Shown here: positions 38,520-46,874 of the stretch, in pieces
Numbering within the stretch: the first letter of the stretch is position 1
Layout of the letters: each line of letters begins with the position of its first letter
Source: AP-15 sp963702685
GTDB taxonomy: Bacteria > Pseudomonadota > Alphaproteobacteria > ATCC43930 > CGMCC-115725
NCBI GenBank assembly: GCA_963702685.1
Contig: CAVPDQ010000022.1
Location: forward strand, 124,001-188,000
DNA: 64,000 nucleotides
Direction of reading: 5' to 3'
Translations under genes and position numbers: made by a program
Notes under the pieces: generated by a model
Databases searched by the model: none
The model's input: the letters and a program-made list of their open reading frames with translations, nothing else
What the model was told of the DNA's origin: nothing

Positions 38520-38918
38520 TCAGCGCAGCCAATTCTCGCAGCGGAGGTCGGGAACGCGGCCAAACTCCCGCTCGTTGTCGGTCACAATGGTATGCCCTAG
38601 GGCGACGGCTTGGGCGGCGATCAGCAGGTCGTTGCCACCGATCGGCCGGCCCGATCGTTCGAGGCCGGCGCGCAGCCGGCCATAGGCGATGTCGGCCGGC
38701 GTCTCGAAAGGCAGAACATCGAGCGCGCCGAGCACCGCCTCGAGCTGAGCGGTGAGCCGCGGCGACGTTCGTTTTTGAGCGCCATAGCGCAATTCCGCCG
38801 CGACAATGATGCTGGTGCAGACCTGCTCCTGGCCGACCGCCCGAATGCGCTCGGTCACTCGGCCCCGCGGGTTGCGAATCAGGTCGGAAAGAATGTTGGT
38901 GTCGAGCAGATAGCGCAT
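38520..38918 (-). CDS. vapC: VapC-type PIN-domain toxin
   Basis: A probable tRNA or rRNA endoribonuclease. The 132 residues hold the PIN acidic residues: RYLLDTNILSDLI, VAAELRYG, GGNDLLIAAQA and IVTDNEREF. The ATG at 38918 overlaps the antitoxin stop as TGATG. PIN domains act as RNases in complex control with the partner antitoxin. Confidence 0.93.
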   Translation of the reverse strand: MRYLLDTNILSDLIRNPRGRVTERIRAVGQEQVCTSIIVAAELRYGAQKRTSPRLTAQLEAVLGALDVLPFETPADIAYGRLRAGLERSGRPIGGNDLLIAAQAVALGHTIVTDNEREFGRVPDLRCENWLR

Positions 38919-39151
38919 CAAAGCTCGACGGGATCAAGATCCAGCTCGACGACCGGCGGAAAATCTTCGTCGAGCGGAGCGAGGGTCGCCAGCACCGCCA
39001 GCAAGGATCGCGCCGGGACGGGTTCGATGACCAATCGCGAGCCCTCCCGGCGCATGACGGCTTCGTCGCCGGGCAGTTCGAACTCGCGGGGGATCCTTAC
39101 CGCCTGGTTGCGACCGTTCTTGAACAGCTTGACATATCGTTCCGCGGACAT
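38918..39151 (-). CDS. vapB: VapB-type antitoxin (AbrB/SpoVT fold)
   Basis: A 77-residue swapped-hairpin DNA-binding protein: VKLFKNGRNQAVRIPREFELPG is diagnostic of the VapB/MazE-like group, followed by an acidic VapC-binding tail (APLDEDFPPVVELDLDPVEL). The start at 39151 follows AGGAGG. It should bind the palindrome upstream together with VapC. Confidence 0.92.
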   Translation of the reverse strand: MSAERYVKLFKNGRNQAVRIPREFELPGDEAVMRREGSRLVIEPVPARSLLAVLATLAPLDEDFPPVVELDLDPVEL

Positions 39152-39165
39152 CGCGAGCCCTCCTA

Positions 39166-39179
39166 TCAGCATATGCTGA
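39166..39179. promoter_or_regulatory. Palindromic operator of vapBC
   Basis: TCAGCATATGCTGA is a perfect 14-bp palindrome 15 bases upstream of the vapB start, beside its ribosome-binding sequence, with a partial copy of the half-site (ATCAGCCTATG) adjacent. This is the expected autoregulatory position. Confidence 0.6.
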
Positions 39180-39239
39180 CATAGGCTGATCGCCCTCTGC
39201 TGTCCACCGCGCCGGAAGGACCGCACCGCAAAAAATTCG

Positions 39240-41198
39240 TCAGGAGGCGGCGGTGGCGGCGTTTGGGCCGGCGGCGATCCGGCGGTATTCGGGGACCAGG
39301 CGCTCGACCAGCTGGAGCACGCGCTCCTCGCGCCGGGCGCGGGCGTTCTCTTCGAGCTCGTCGATCGACCGGGCCAGCATCGCATAGTCGGCGGTGCGCG
39401 GTGCGGCGAGGCGGATTGCCGGGTTTGCGGTCGCGACCAGCGGCTCGGCCGGATGGAACAACTCCTCATGCAGCTTCTCGCCCGGCCGCAGCCCGATGAG
39501 CTCGATCGTGATGTCGCGGCCCGGCCGCAGCCCGGCGAGGCGGATCATCTGATGCGCCAGATCGACGATTTTGACCGGCTCGCCCATGTCGAGGACAAAA
39601 ATTTTGCCGCGCGCCTCGGCTTGGTCGGCGCTTGGGGCCAGCGCCGCGGCTTGCAGCACCAGCTCGACGGCCTCGCGCACGGTCATGAAAAACCGCGTCA
39701 CCTCCGGGTGGGTGACGGTCAACGGGCCGCCCGCGGCGAGCTGGCGTTGAAACAACGGCACCACCGAGCCGGTCGAGCCCAGCACATTGCCGAAGCGCAC
39801 AGTGACCAGGCGGGTGCCGTGCTCGAGCGGGCCGCGCCGCCGCGCTTCGTAGAGGTCGAGCGCCTGACAAAAGGCTTCGGCAACACGCTTGGTTGCGCCC
39901 ATGACGCTCGTCGGGTTTACCGCCTTGTCGGTCGAGATCATGACCAGGAGCGGCACCCCGAAGGCGCGCGCCGCCTCGGCAATGTTGCGGGTGCCGACGA
40001 TGTTGGTCATGACTCCTTCGAGCGGGTTGGCCTCGACCATCGGCAGATGTTTGAGCGCCGCGGCGTGAAACACGATTTCGGGCCGCTCGGCGGCGATGAC
40101 CGCATCAAGCTCGGCGCGCCCACGCACATCGCGCAACAACGGCACCGGCAACAGCCCCGGGAACCGCTCGCGCAAATCGAGCTCGATCGCGTAAAGGGCG
40201 AACTCGCTGTTGTCGAGCAGCGCCAGACGGGCAGGCGTCAGCGCCGCGATCTGGCGGGAGAGCTCGGCGCCGATCGTGCCGCCGGCGCCGGTCACCAGCA
40301 CCCGGCGCCCATGCACGAGCCGCGCCATGCCCTCGTGGTCGAGCACCGCCTGCGGGCGGCCGAGCAAATCTTCGAGCGCGATCGGCTCGATCGCGTGCTC
40401 GGGCACACGGTCGGGATCGTCGAGATGGCGTTCGAAATCGGTCAGGCGGGGGAGGCGGGCGAGCGGGATGGCGAGCGCGTCCGCCCGGTCGAGCAGGGCG
40501 CGCACCTGTGCCCCCGGCAGGCTCTGCCCGGTGATGATCAGCTTTTGCGGACGCCGGCCGCGGCGATCGAGGCGTGCGACCACCTCGTCCAACGCATCGA
40601 TCGTGCCCAGCACCGGCACGCGGTTGATCTCGCGCCCGACCCGCGAGGGCGTGTCGGCGAGGACGCCGACGACGCGATAAACGGCGCGCGGGTCGCGGGT
40701 CATCGCCCGGATGAAAGTGTCGGCAGCGTCCTTGGCGCTGATCAGCAATACCGGTACGCCGCGGTGCTTGGCACGCTCAAAAATGTGGTCGAGGCCGCGG
40801 TCCTTGAAGAGGCGATAGGCGAGGCGCGGTCCGCCCAGCAGCGCGATCAGCACAAACCAATCGATCAACAAGGTCGAGCGCGGCAGCGCGTCGAGGCGGG
40901 TCAGCACAAACATGACCGGCAAAAAAATGAGCACGGTCAAGGTTACCGCTCGGCCGATATTGAAAAGGTCGGGCAGCGACGCATAGCGCCAGATGCCGCG
41001 ATAGAGCCCGGTCAGCAGAAACACCGCCGCCGCGATCAGCGTGAAGCTCGCGATATAGCCGGCGATCAGCCGCGGGTGATAGCCGACAAAATCCGCGCCC
41101 ATGCGCAAATACAGCGAAGCGGCGAGCGACAGCGCCGCCATGATCGTGTCGTGCAGGAAGGCGAAGAGGGCTCGCCGGTTGCTCGGGAAGAGGGCCAC
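39240..41198 (-). CDS. Membrane nucleotide-sugar epimerase/dehydratase (WbpM/FlaA1-like)
   Basis: Makes a modified UDP-sugar for capsule, O-antigen or glycan. The 652 residues have four N-terminal membrane segments (about 10-125), a CoA-binding-like central domain and a C-terminal SDR domain with GAGGTIGAE (304-312) and ISTDKAVNPTSVMGATKR; the catalytic Tyr of classical SDRs is replaced by Met, as in PglF/WbpM dehydratases. The GTG at 41198 is chosen because it starts just before the membrane domain and lies close after TTATAG, so the transcript may be leaderless. A GTG at 41240 is possible. Confidence 0.88.
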   Translation of the reverse strand: MALFPSNRRALFAFLHDTIMAALSLAASLYLRMGADFVGYHPRLIAGYIASFTLIAAAVFLLTGLYRGIWRYASLPDLFNIGRAVTLTVLIFLPVMFVLTRLDALPRSTLLIDWFVLIALLGGPRLAYRLFKDRGLDHIFERAKHRGVPVLLISAKDAADTFIRAMTRDPRAVYRVVGVLADTPSRVGREINRVPVLGTIDALDEVVARLDRRGRRPQKLIITGQSLPGAQVRALLDRADALAIPLARLPRLTDFERHLDDPDRVPEHAIEPIALEDLLGRPQAVLDHEGMARLVHGRRVLVTGAGGTIGAELSRQIAALTPARLALLDNSEFALYAIELDLRERFPGLLPVPLLRDVRGRAELDAVIAAERPEIVFHAAALKHLPMVEANPLEGVMTNIVGTRNIAEAARAFGVPLLVMISTDKAVNPTSVMGATKRVAEAFCQALDLYEARRRGPLEHGTRLVTVRFGNVLGSTGSVVPLFQRQLAAGGPLTVTHPEVTRFFMTVREAVELVLQAAALAPSADQAEARGKIFVLDMGEPVKIVDLAHQMIRLAGLRPGRDITIELIGLRPGEKLHEELFHPAEPLVATANPAIRLAAPRTADYAMLARSIDELEENARARREERVLQLVERLVPEYRRIAAGPNAATAAS

Positions 41199-41296
41199 CG
41201 CGCCGCTATAACAGGATTCGCCGCAGCGAGGAACGGGCACCCTGGTCGCAACGGGAGGCTTGTTCCCGCCGGTCCGCCAAGCTCCTACAATCGCGC

Positions 41297-42490
41297 ATGA
41301 GCTGCGAGCGCCTTTATCAGCTGCTTCAGCCCGAAGAGCCCAAGCCTGCGGCGCGGACCTTTCGTGCGATCCATCACGTGATGGTCGCGTTTGGGATCGC
41401 GATCATGCTGGCCGACACGGTGGCGCCGTGGCGTCAGGCGTTCAGCGGGGTGTTCGATGCCGGGTTCCAGATCGCATGCGCGTTTTTCTTCATCGAATAC
41501 TGGCTTCGGCTGATTGCCGCGGCCGGAGCGCCGGGTGCGGAGCGCAGCGGCCCGTGGCGTTCCCGCTGCGCTTGGGCAGTGTCGATCGGCGGCGTGTTCG
41601 ACTTGCTCGGCGCTCTGCCAGGCATTCTCGATGTCGCATTCGACACCGGCTATGCGAGCCTTTTCGGCTTTGTCTGGGTGTTCAAGCTGGTCCGCTACGC
41701 GCCGGGCCTCGCCGGGCTGCAGCGGGTCATCGGCCGTGCCCGCCACGCGCTGCTCGCCGTATTCCTCGCTTTCGGCATCGTGCTCCTGCTGGCCGCGACC
41801 TTCGCCTACCTGATCGAGCGCAATGTTCAGCCGGGAGGGTTCGGCTCGGTGCCGGCGGCGCTGTGGTGGGCGATCGTCACCTTGACGACGACCGGCTATG
41901 GCGACGTGATCCCGGTGGGGGTGGCCGGGCGGATTTTGAGCGGCATCGTCATGGTCGGCGGGATCATGGTCTTTGCCTTGTGGGCCGGCATCCTGGCGAC
42001 CGGCTTTGCCGAAGAAACGCGGCGGCGAGAATTCCTGCGGACGTGGGACCTCGTCGCCAAAGTCCCGTTTTTTCATGAAGTCGGCGCGTCTGCAATTGCC
42101 GAGGTCGCGCGTCTGCTGCGGCCCCGCGAATATCCGGCGGGTGCGGTCATCGTTCGCCGCGGCGAGCCCGGCGATTGCATGTATTTTGTCGCCGAGGGCG
42201 AAGCCGAGGTACGGGTGCAGCCAAAGCCGGTGCGGCTCGGACCCGGCGACTTCTTCGGCGAGGTCGCGCTCCTGACCGGCGGGCCGCGCAACGCGACGAT
42301 CGTGGCATCGCGGCCTTGCACCTTGCTCGCCCTCGATATCGTCGATTTTCGCGAGCTGCTCGGGCGCCAGCCGGAATTGGCGCGCGTTATACACGCCGAA
42401 GCAGAACGCCGGCCCGGCGCCGCCGCCAAGGCGCCGCCGCTTCAGGAACGTCCGCCGCCGGTCGAGGTGACGAGCGCGAGCGGCTCGTAA
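41297..42490 (+). CDS. Cyclic-nucleotide-binding potassium channel
   Basis: A 397-residue six-helix voltage-gated-like channel related to MloK1. Membrane helices lie between about 25 and 235; the selectivity filter is TTTGYGD (197-203). A cNMP-binding domain follows with the phosphate-binding cassette FFGEVALLTGGPRNATI (319-335). The S4-like helix has few charges, so gating probably depends on cAMP or cGMP. The gene ends in a Pro/Ala-rich tail that overlaps the convergent DUF455 gene by 49 bases. Confidence 0.92.
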   Translation: MSCERLYQLLQPEEPKPAARTFRAIHHVMVAFGIAIMLADTVAPWRQAFSGVFDAGFQIACAFFFIEYWLRLIAAAGAPGAERSGPWRSRCAWAVSIGGVFDLLGALPGILDVAFDTGYASLFGFVWVFKLVRYAPGLAGLQRVIGRARHALLAVFLAFGIVLLLAATFAYLIERNVQPGGFGSVPAALWWAIVTLTTTGYGDVIPVGVAGRILSGIVMVGGIMVFALWAGILATGFAEETRRREFLRTWDLVAKVPFFHEVGASAIAEVARLLRPREYPAGAVIVRRGEPGDCMYFVAEGEAEVRVQPKPVRLGPGDFFGEVALLTGGPRNATIVASRPCTLLALDIVDFRELLGRQPELARVIHAEAERRPGAAAKAPPLQERPPPVEVTSASGS

Positions 42491-43266
42491 TAGGTGGCGG
42501 GCAAGCCGGCAGCCGCGCGCGCCCTATGGTTGAACGGCGGTTTCAGGCCGCCCTTGAAACAGCGCCGCACGCGATCGGCGAACACGTCGGCCGGTGAGAG
42601 GCGGCGCGCCTCGCAGAGATGGTGGAACCAGCGCCGGCCAACCGCGACGTGGCCGATCTCGTCTTCATAGATGCGATTGAGGATCGCTGCGCTGTCGCAG
42701 TCGCCAACCCGCTCGAGCTGCGCCGCCATTGCCGGCGTCACGTCGAGGCCGCGCGCTTCGAGCACGAGCGGCACGACGGCGAGGCGCGCGAGCAGATCGT
42801 CGGCTGTCGCCACCGCTGCTTCCCAGAGCCCGTCATGGGCCGGCAGATCGCCGTATTCGACGCCTACATCGGCAAGCCGTTGCGCCAGCAGCTCGAAATG
42901 CCCGGCTTCCTCGACCGCTACTCTCACCCAGTCGTCGAAAAACTCCTGCGGCAGCCCTTCGCCGGCAAACCGCGCGACGATGTCCCAGCCGAGATCGATG
43001 GCGTTGAGCTCGATATGGGCGAGCGCATGCAGCAGCGCCACCCGCCCGCCCGTCGAGCCGAATGCGCGGCGTCTTGGCATTTCTTTGGGCGGACGCAGCA
43101 CCGGCCGAGACGGCCGTGCCGGACGCTTCGGCGGCAATGTATCGCCGATTGCGATCGCACCAGTCTGCCAGGCTTCGCCGAGCGCCCTGCTGGCCGATAC
43201 CTTGGCTGCCGGCTCGGAAGTTCCCAGGATCGCGACCGCACCGGCCGTCAGCGTGGCTGCGATCAG
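42442..43266 (-). CDS. DUF455 ferritin-like protein
   Basis: A 274-residue four-helix-bundle protein with di-iron ligands placed in ALAHIELNAIDLGWDI, RVAVEEAGHFELLAQRL and IYEDEIGHVAVGRRWFH. Ferritin-like DUF455 proteins are often near DNA- or tRNA-related enzymes; the substrate is unknown. No ATG, GTG or TTG lies upstream in a sensible place; the CTG at 43266 overlaps the bcp stop as CTGA and is my best guess for the start. Confidence 0.8.
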   Translation of the reverse strand: MIAATLTAGAVAILGTSEPAAKVSASRALGEAWQTGAIAIGDTLPPKRPARPSRPVLRPPKEMPRRRAFGSTGGRVALLHALAHIELNAIDLGWDIVARFAGEGLPQEFFDDWVRVAVEEAGHFELLAQRLADVGVEYGDLPAHDGLWEAAVATADDLLARLAVVPLVLEARGLDVTPAMAAQLERVGDCDSAAILNRIYEDEIGHVAVGRRWFHHLCEARRLSPADVFADRVRRCFKGGLKPPFNHRARAAAGLPATYYEPLALVTSTGGGRS

Positions 43267-43727
43267 AGGGTCGCCGCCGCTTTCAACACTTCGCCGACAT
43301 GGCCTGGTACCCGCACCTTGCGCCAGACACCGCGCACGGTTCCGGCCTTGTCGATCAGAAAAGTGGCGCGCTCGATCCCCATATATTTGCGGCCGTACAT
43401 GCTTTTTTCGACCCACACTCCGTATTTCTCGCACACCTCCCCTTGGGTGTCGGCGGCGAGAGTGAACGGCAGCGCGTGCTTTTTCTTGAACTTGTCGTGC
43501 GAGGCGACCGAATCCTTGGAAACCCCGATCACGACAGCATCCGCCCCGCGGTAATCGGGAAACGAGTTGCGAAAGCCGCACGCTTCGGCGGTACAGCCGG
43601 AAGTATCGTCCTTCGGATAGAAATAAAGAACGACATTGTGGCCCGCGAGCTTCGACAAGGTGACGCTGCCGTCGCCGTCGGTGGGCAGGGTGAAATCGGG
43701 GGCCTTGGCACCGGTCTCGACGCTCAT
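43263..43727 (-). CDS. bcp: Thioredoxin-dependent peroxiredoxin Bcp
   Basis: Reduces hydrogen and organic peroxides. The 154 residues carry the peroxidatic Cys45 and resolving Cys50 (SGCTAEACGFRNSF), as in E. coli BCP, with PKDDTSGCTAE conserved. The ATG at 43727 follows GAGACAGG. It precedes DUF455 with overlap. Confidence 0.96.
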   Translation of the reverse strand: MSVETGAKAPDFTLPTDGDGSVTLSKLAGHNVVLYFYPKDDTSGCTAEACGFRNSFPDYRGADAVVIGVSKDSVASHDKFKKKHALPFTLAADTQGEVCEKYGVWVEKSMYGRKYMGIERATFLIDKAGTVRGVWRKVRVPGHVGEVLKAAATL

Positions 43728-44023
43728 GCGGCCTGTCTCCTTGTGGCTTCGCCGCGTCCGACCTTGGTCCGGGATCGGCGGGGCTCCGAGGGCGCTGTCC
43801 GTTTTCGACGATACCACAACAGGCGTTTTGGGGGGGCGCAAGAGGCTCTTCAGGCGCAAGCTCGATCTGCGTTTTCGATCGAACGTGCCCCAGTCTCGCC
43901 GAAGTAGATTTACCTTGACCCTCCTGCGCCAGATGTCAGGGTAGCATTGTTGACACTCAGGCTCACACCGAGGGCATGCCGGCCCGTTCAACCGTGGCAT
44001 TTATCAGCGAGAAGGAGGCGGCG
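43728..44023. other. Gene-free divergent spacer
   Basis: This 296-base spacer separates bcp from the small membrane-protein gene. I see no gene, convincing promoter pair or long repeat in it. A T/G-rich patch at about 43800-43845 includes a G8 run. Confidence 0.5.
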
Positions 44024-44281
44024 ATGTCAATTATAGGGTGGATCATCCTAGGTCTAATCGCGGGCTTTATCGCCAGCAAGATCGTCAACAAATCGGGTGA
44101 AGGGTTTATCCTCGACATTGTCCTCGGGATCGTCGGGGCGATCGTCGGGGGCTTTATCTTCAGCTTCTTCGGTGCGAATGGAGTAACCGGGTTCAATCTT
44201 TACAGCATGATCGTCGCAATCATCGGGGCGATCGTCGTGCTGGTGATATACCACGCATTGTTCGGCAGAAAAGCAGTTTGA
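44024..44281 (+). CDS. GlsB/YeaQ/YmgE-family small membrane protein
   Basis: An 85-residue protein with three hydrophobic helices and Gly-rich motifs: IIGWIILGLIAGFIASKIV, LGIVGAIVGGFIFSFFG and IVAIIGAIVVLVIYHALFG. The family is associated with general or envelope stress in many bacteria. GAGAAGGAGGCGG lies before the ATG. A hairpin follows about 85 bases downstream, so it is probably monocistronic. Confidence 0.93.
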   Translation: MSIIGWIILGLIAGFIASKIVNKSGEGFILDIVLGIVGAIVGGFIFSFFGANGVTGFNLYSMIVAIIGAIVVLVIYHALFGRKAV

Positions 44282-44364
44282 TGGAGGTGGAGGCCGGCAC
44301 GGGAGCGAAACCTCGGCCGCGGCCCGATCGGGCGAGAAGCCCCAAATAGCCGCCAAGGCTGGAT

Positions 44365-44391
44365 GATGCGCCTCCGGCCTTGGGGCGCATC
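44365..44391 (+). terminator. Hairpin after the small membrane-protein gene
   Basis: GATGCGCC (44365-44372) and GGCGCATC (44384-44391) form a perfect 8-bp stem with an 11-base loop; no strong T-run follows. Confidence 0.4.
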
Positions 44392-44445
44392 GCTACCTAT
44401 TGCCGCCACACTTCTTATCGCCGTTTCAGCTGAGGGAGCCTGTGC

Positions 44446-45480
44446 ATGAAGAACGGCATGGTGATTATCGATGCCGACGGGCATGCGGTGGATTACGACC
44501 CGGTGTACCGGGAGCGGATGCCGGCGGAATTCAGAAAACGGGCCACGTTTTATCCCTCGGACAATTTCGACCGGCAGCAGAACGGCAAGATCGACAAGCG
44601 TCCGGCTTCCGCGGCGCAGAACCTCGCCGACAACGACCGCGAAGGGATCGACCTCCAGATCATCTATCCGACCGGCGGGCTTTTCCTGACGCGGGTGCGC
44701 GAACGCGATTTTGCGGTGGCGCTGTGCCGCACCTATAACGATTGGATGCACGAATGGTGCGCGACCGACCCGAAGCGGCTGAAAGGGGTGGCGCTCGTGC
44801 CGCTTCACGTCGATGTACGCGCGGCAATCGATGAGATGGAACGCGCGGTAACGAAGCTCGGGGCGGTCGGCGTCATGGTCAACACCTTCGACCGGAGCCG
44901 CAATGTCGCGCACCCGGATTTCTGGCCGTTCTACGAGGAATGCGCCCGCCAGGGGGTGGCGGTCGGGTTTCACGCCTCGGGCAGCGACACGCTCGATCCC
45001 TTGGGCCATTTCGACAATTTCTTGCAGGTGCACACGCTGTCGCACGCGCCCGAGCAACTGATCGCCTGCACCGCGGTCGTCTACAGCGGCCTTCTCGAAA
45101 AATACCAGGATTTGCGCGTCGCCTTTCTCGAAGCCGGGATCGGCTGGGTCCCGTATTGGATGGAGCATATGGACGAGGAGTACGAATTCCGTCGCTTCGA
45201 CGCACCGCGCTTGAAAGCGAAGCCGTCGGAATACATGGCGTGCGGGCGCGTCTTCGTGTCGTGCGAGCCGGAGGAGAAGACCCTTCGCTATGTCCCGGAT
45301 TTCTTCCCCGAGGACAATATCCTCTTTGCTTCTGACTATCCCCATTGGGACGGCGAGTTTCCCTATGCCGTAGCGCATTTAGCCGACCGCAACGACGTCT
45401 CGGCCGAATTCAAGCGCAAGATCTTTTTCGACAACCCGCAGCGCTTCTACGGGTTCACGGTCGATGCGGTAGCGCGGTAG
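44446..45480 (+). CDS. Amidohydrolase family 2 (ACMSD-like) protein
   Basis: A TIM-barrel metal hydrolase or decarboxylase; 344 residues. Ordered motifs: IDADGHAVDY (an unusual D-G-H in place of the HxH metal motif), VGFHASGSDT, and the C-terminal ILFASDYPHWDGEFPYAV with the metal Asp. Family members decarboxylate or hydrolyse cyclic or aromatic acids. An AGGGAGCC sequence precedes the ATG. It ends two bases from the convergent agmatinase. Confidence 0.88.
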   Translation: MKNGMVIIDADGHAVDYDPVYRERMPAEFRKRATFYPSDNFDRQQNGKIDKRPASAAQNLADNDREGIDLQIIYPTGGLFLTRVRERDFAVALCRTYNDWMHEWCATDPKRLKGVALVPLHVDVRAAIDEMERAVTKLGAVGVMVNTFDRSRNVAHPDFWPFYEECARQGVAVGFHASGSDTLDPLGHFDNFLQVHTLSHAPEQLIACTAVVYSGLLEKYQDLRVAFLEAGIGWVPYWMEHMDEEYEFRRFDAPRLKAKPSEYMACGRVFVSCEPEEKTLRYVPDFFPEDNILFASDYPHWDGEFPYAVAHLADRNDVSAEFKRKIFFDNPQRFYGFTVDAVAR

Positions 45481-45482
45481 GC

Positions 45483-46553
45483 TCAAGGGTCGGGCGACCG
45501 CTGGCGGCGGCGGAAATTTGCACCGAGGACGATGAGCGAGAATAGCTCGAACAGCATTTGCGCGCCGACCATCGCGGTGTTGCTGGTCGGGTCGTATTGC
45601 GGGGCGACCTCGACGACGTCGCCGCCGACGATGTCGAGGCCCTTCAGCCCGTGCAAGATCGCCTGCGCCTCGCGCGGGGTGAGGCCGCCGGCCTCGGGCG
45701 TGCCGGTGCCGGGGGCATAGGCCGGGTCGAGCCCGTCAACATCGAACGAGATGTAGGTTGGCCCGTCGCCGACGACCGCGCGCGCCTTTTCGACGACACC
45801 GGCGATGCCGAGCCGGTCCACATCCTCGATGTGCAATACGGTCATCCCCAATTCATACGAAAAGCCCCAGAAGATTTCGGCCGGGCCGCGGATGCCGATC
45901 TGGATGGTTCGTTCGGGGTCGAGGGCGCCTGCCAGCACCGCCTGACGGAACGGGCCGCCATGATGGAATTTCGAGCCGTCGATCTCGCCCATCGTGTCGC
46001 AATGGGCATCGATATGGACGAGGCCGAGCGGGCGCCCAACGCCGAGTGATTTCAGGATCGGGTAGGTCACCGAATGGTCGCCGCCGACCGAAAGCGGACG
46101 CACCCCGGCAGCGCGGATACGGTCGTAGAAGAGCGCGATGTCCTCGATCGACTGGTCGAGGCTGTAGCGCGACCGCATCGGCACGTCGCCAATATCGGCG
46201 ACCGCGCATTCGCCTCCAGGGGCGACGCCGAGCGCATGATTGTAGGGGCCGATGCGCTCGACCTCGCGCACCGCGCGCGGGCCAAAGCGCGCACCCGGCC
46301 GGTTGGTCACGCCCAGATCCATCGGCACGCCGACAAGGGCGACGTCGAGCCCGCCGAAATCAGGGAGGTCGGGCGCCTCCGGGCGATAGGGCGCGTCGAG
46401 CAGGGTCGAAACGCCGGCATAGGGCATCGGCCGGCGATAGGCGCTGCCGAAGACTTGGGAAAGCGGCTTCCGGAACCGCTCGGGTGCAATTTCGGTTTCC
46501 TTTGCCCCCTCATACTTGGCGCGCAGCGCCGCAAGCTTCGCTTTGTCGAACAT
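45483..46553 (-). CDS. speB: Agmatinase/ureohydrolase
   Basis: A Mn2+-dependent ureohydrolase releasing urea from agmatine or a related guanidine. The 356 residues contain the family metal motifs GGDHSVTYP, HIDAHCDTM and SFDVDGLDPAYAPGTGTPE. The N-terminal extension (about 1-65) is longer than in E. coli SpeB. Substrate specificity (agmatine, guanidinobutyrate or guanidine) is not decided by these motifs. Confidence 0.88.
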   Translation of the reverse strand: MFDKAKLAALRAKYEGAKETEIAPERFRKPLSQVFGSAYRRPMPYAGVSTLLDAPYRPEAPDLPDFGGLDVALVGVPMDLGVTNRPGARFGPRAVREVERIGPYNHALGVAPGGECAVADIGDVPMRSRYSLDQSIEDIALFYDRIRAAGVRPLSVGGDHSVTYPILKSLGVGRPLGLVHIDAHCDTMGEIDGSKFHHGGPFRQAVLAGALDPERTIQIGIRGPAEIFWGFSYELGMTVLHIEDVDRLGIAGVVEKARAVVGDGPTYISFDVDGLDPAYAPGTGTPEAGGLTPREAQAILHGLKGLDIVGGDVVEVAPQYDPTSNTAMVGAQMLFELFSLIVLGANFRRRQRSPDP

Positions 46554-46574
46554 CGGCAGGTTGCTCCGTCAACA

Positions 46575-46597
46575 CCCTCCCCCTCGATGGGGGAGGG
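46575..46597. repeat. GC-rich hairpin, copy 1
   Basis: CCCTCCCCC-TCGAT-GGGGGAGGG is a perfect 9-bp inverted repeat 22 bases from the agmatinase start. A second, nearly identical hairpin lies at 46813-46835, so this looks like a small dispersed repeat family. Confidence 0.75.
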
Positions 46598-46812
46598 ATG
46601 GGGTGGGGGTGGCACCACGCCAGATGGTCGACGATAACTGCATGCGTTCCCTCCGGTTTTATGACGGTTCGCCGACCCACGGCACAACTCGGCAACCGCC
46701 GTCCCTACAAAAAGGGCTATTCCGCCCGCGCAACGGATCATGGATCGTGGTTGCCGCGATCGGAACTCCTTTGTCCGCATCGCTTGGCTCGGCGGCCGTC
46801 ACCCCCTCCCAA

Positions 46813-46835
46813 CCCTCCCCGATCGATGGGGAGGG
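46813..46835. repeat. GC-rich hairpin, copy 2 (possible terminator)
   Basis: CCCTCCCC-GATCGAT-GGGGAGGG is a perfect 8-bp inverted repeat, about 40 bases past the true stop of the TPP-enzyme gene on the minus strand. It shares the CCCTCCCC/GGGGAGGG arms with copy 1. Confidence 0.7.
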
Positions 46836-46874
46836 CTTCGCGAGAAGGGCGGGCAAAAAGGTTCTGCCTGGCAT

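Larger units (their letters stand above)
46554..46874. other. Gene-free stretch with two hairpins and a GC-rich repeat
   Basis: No gene is supported here. Open frames entering from the neighbouring TPP gene are frameshift run-on. It holds the two inverted repeats listed separately. Confidence 0.6.
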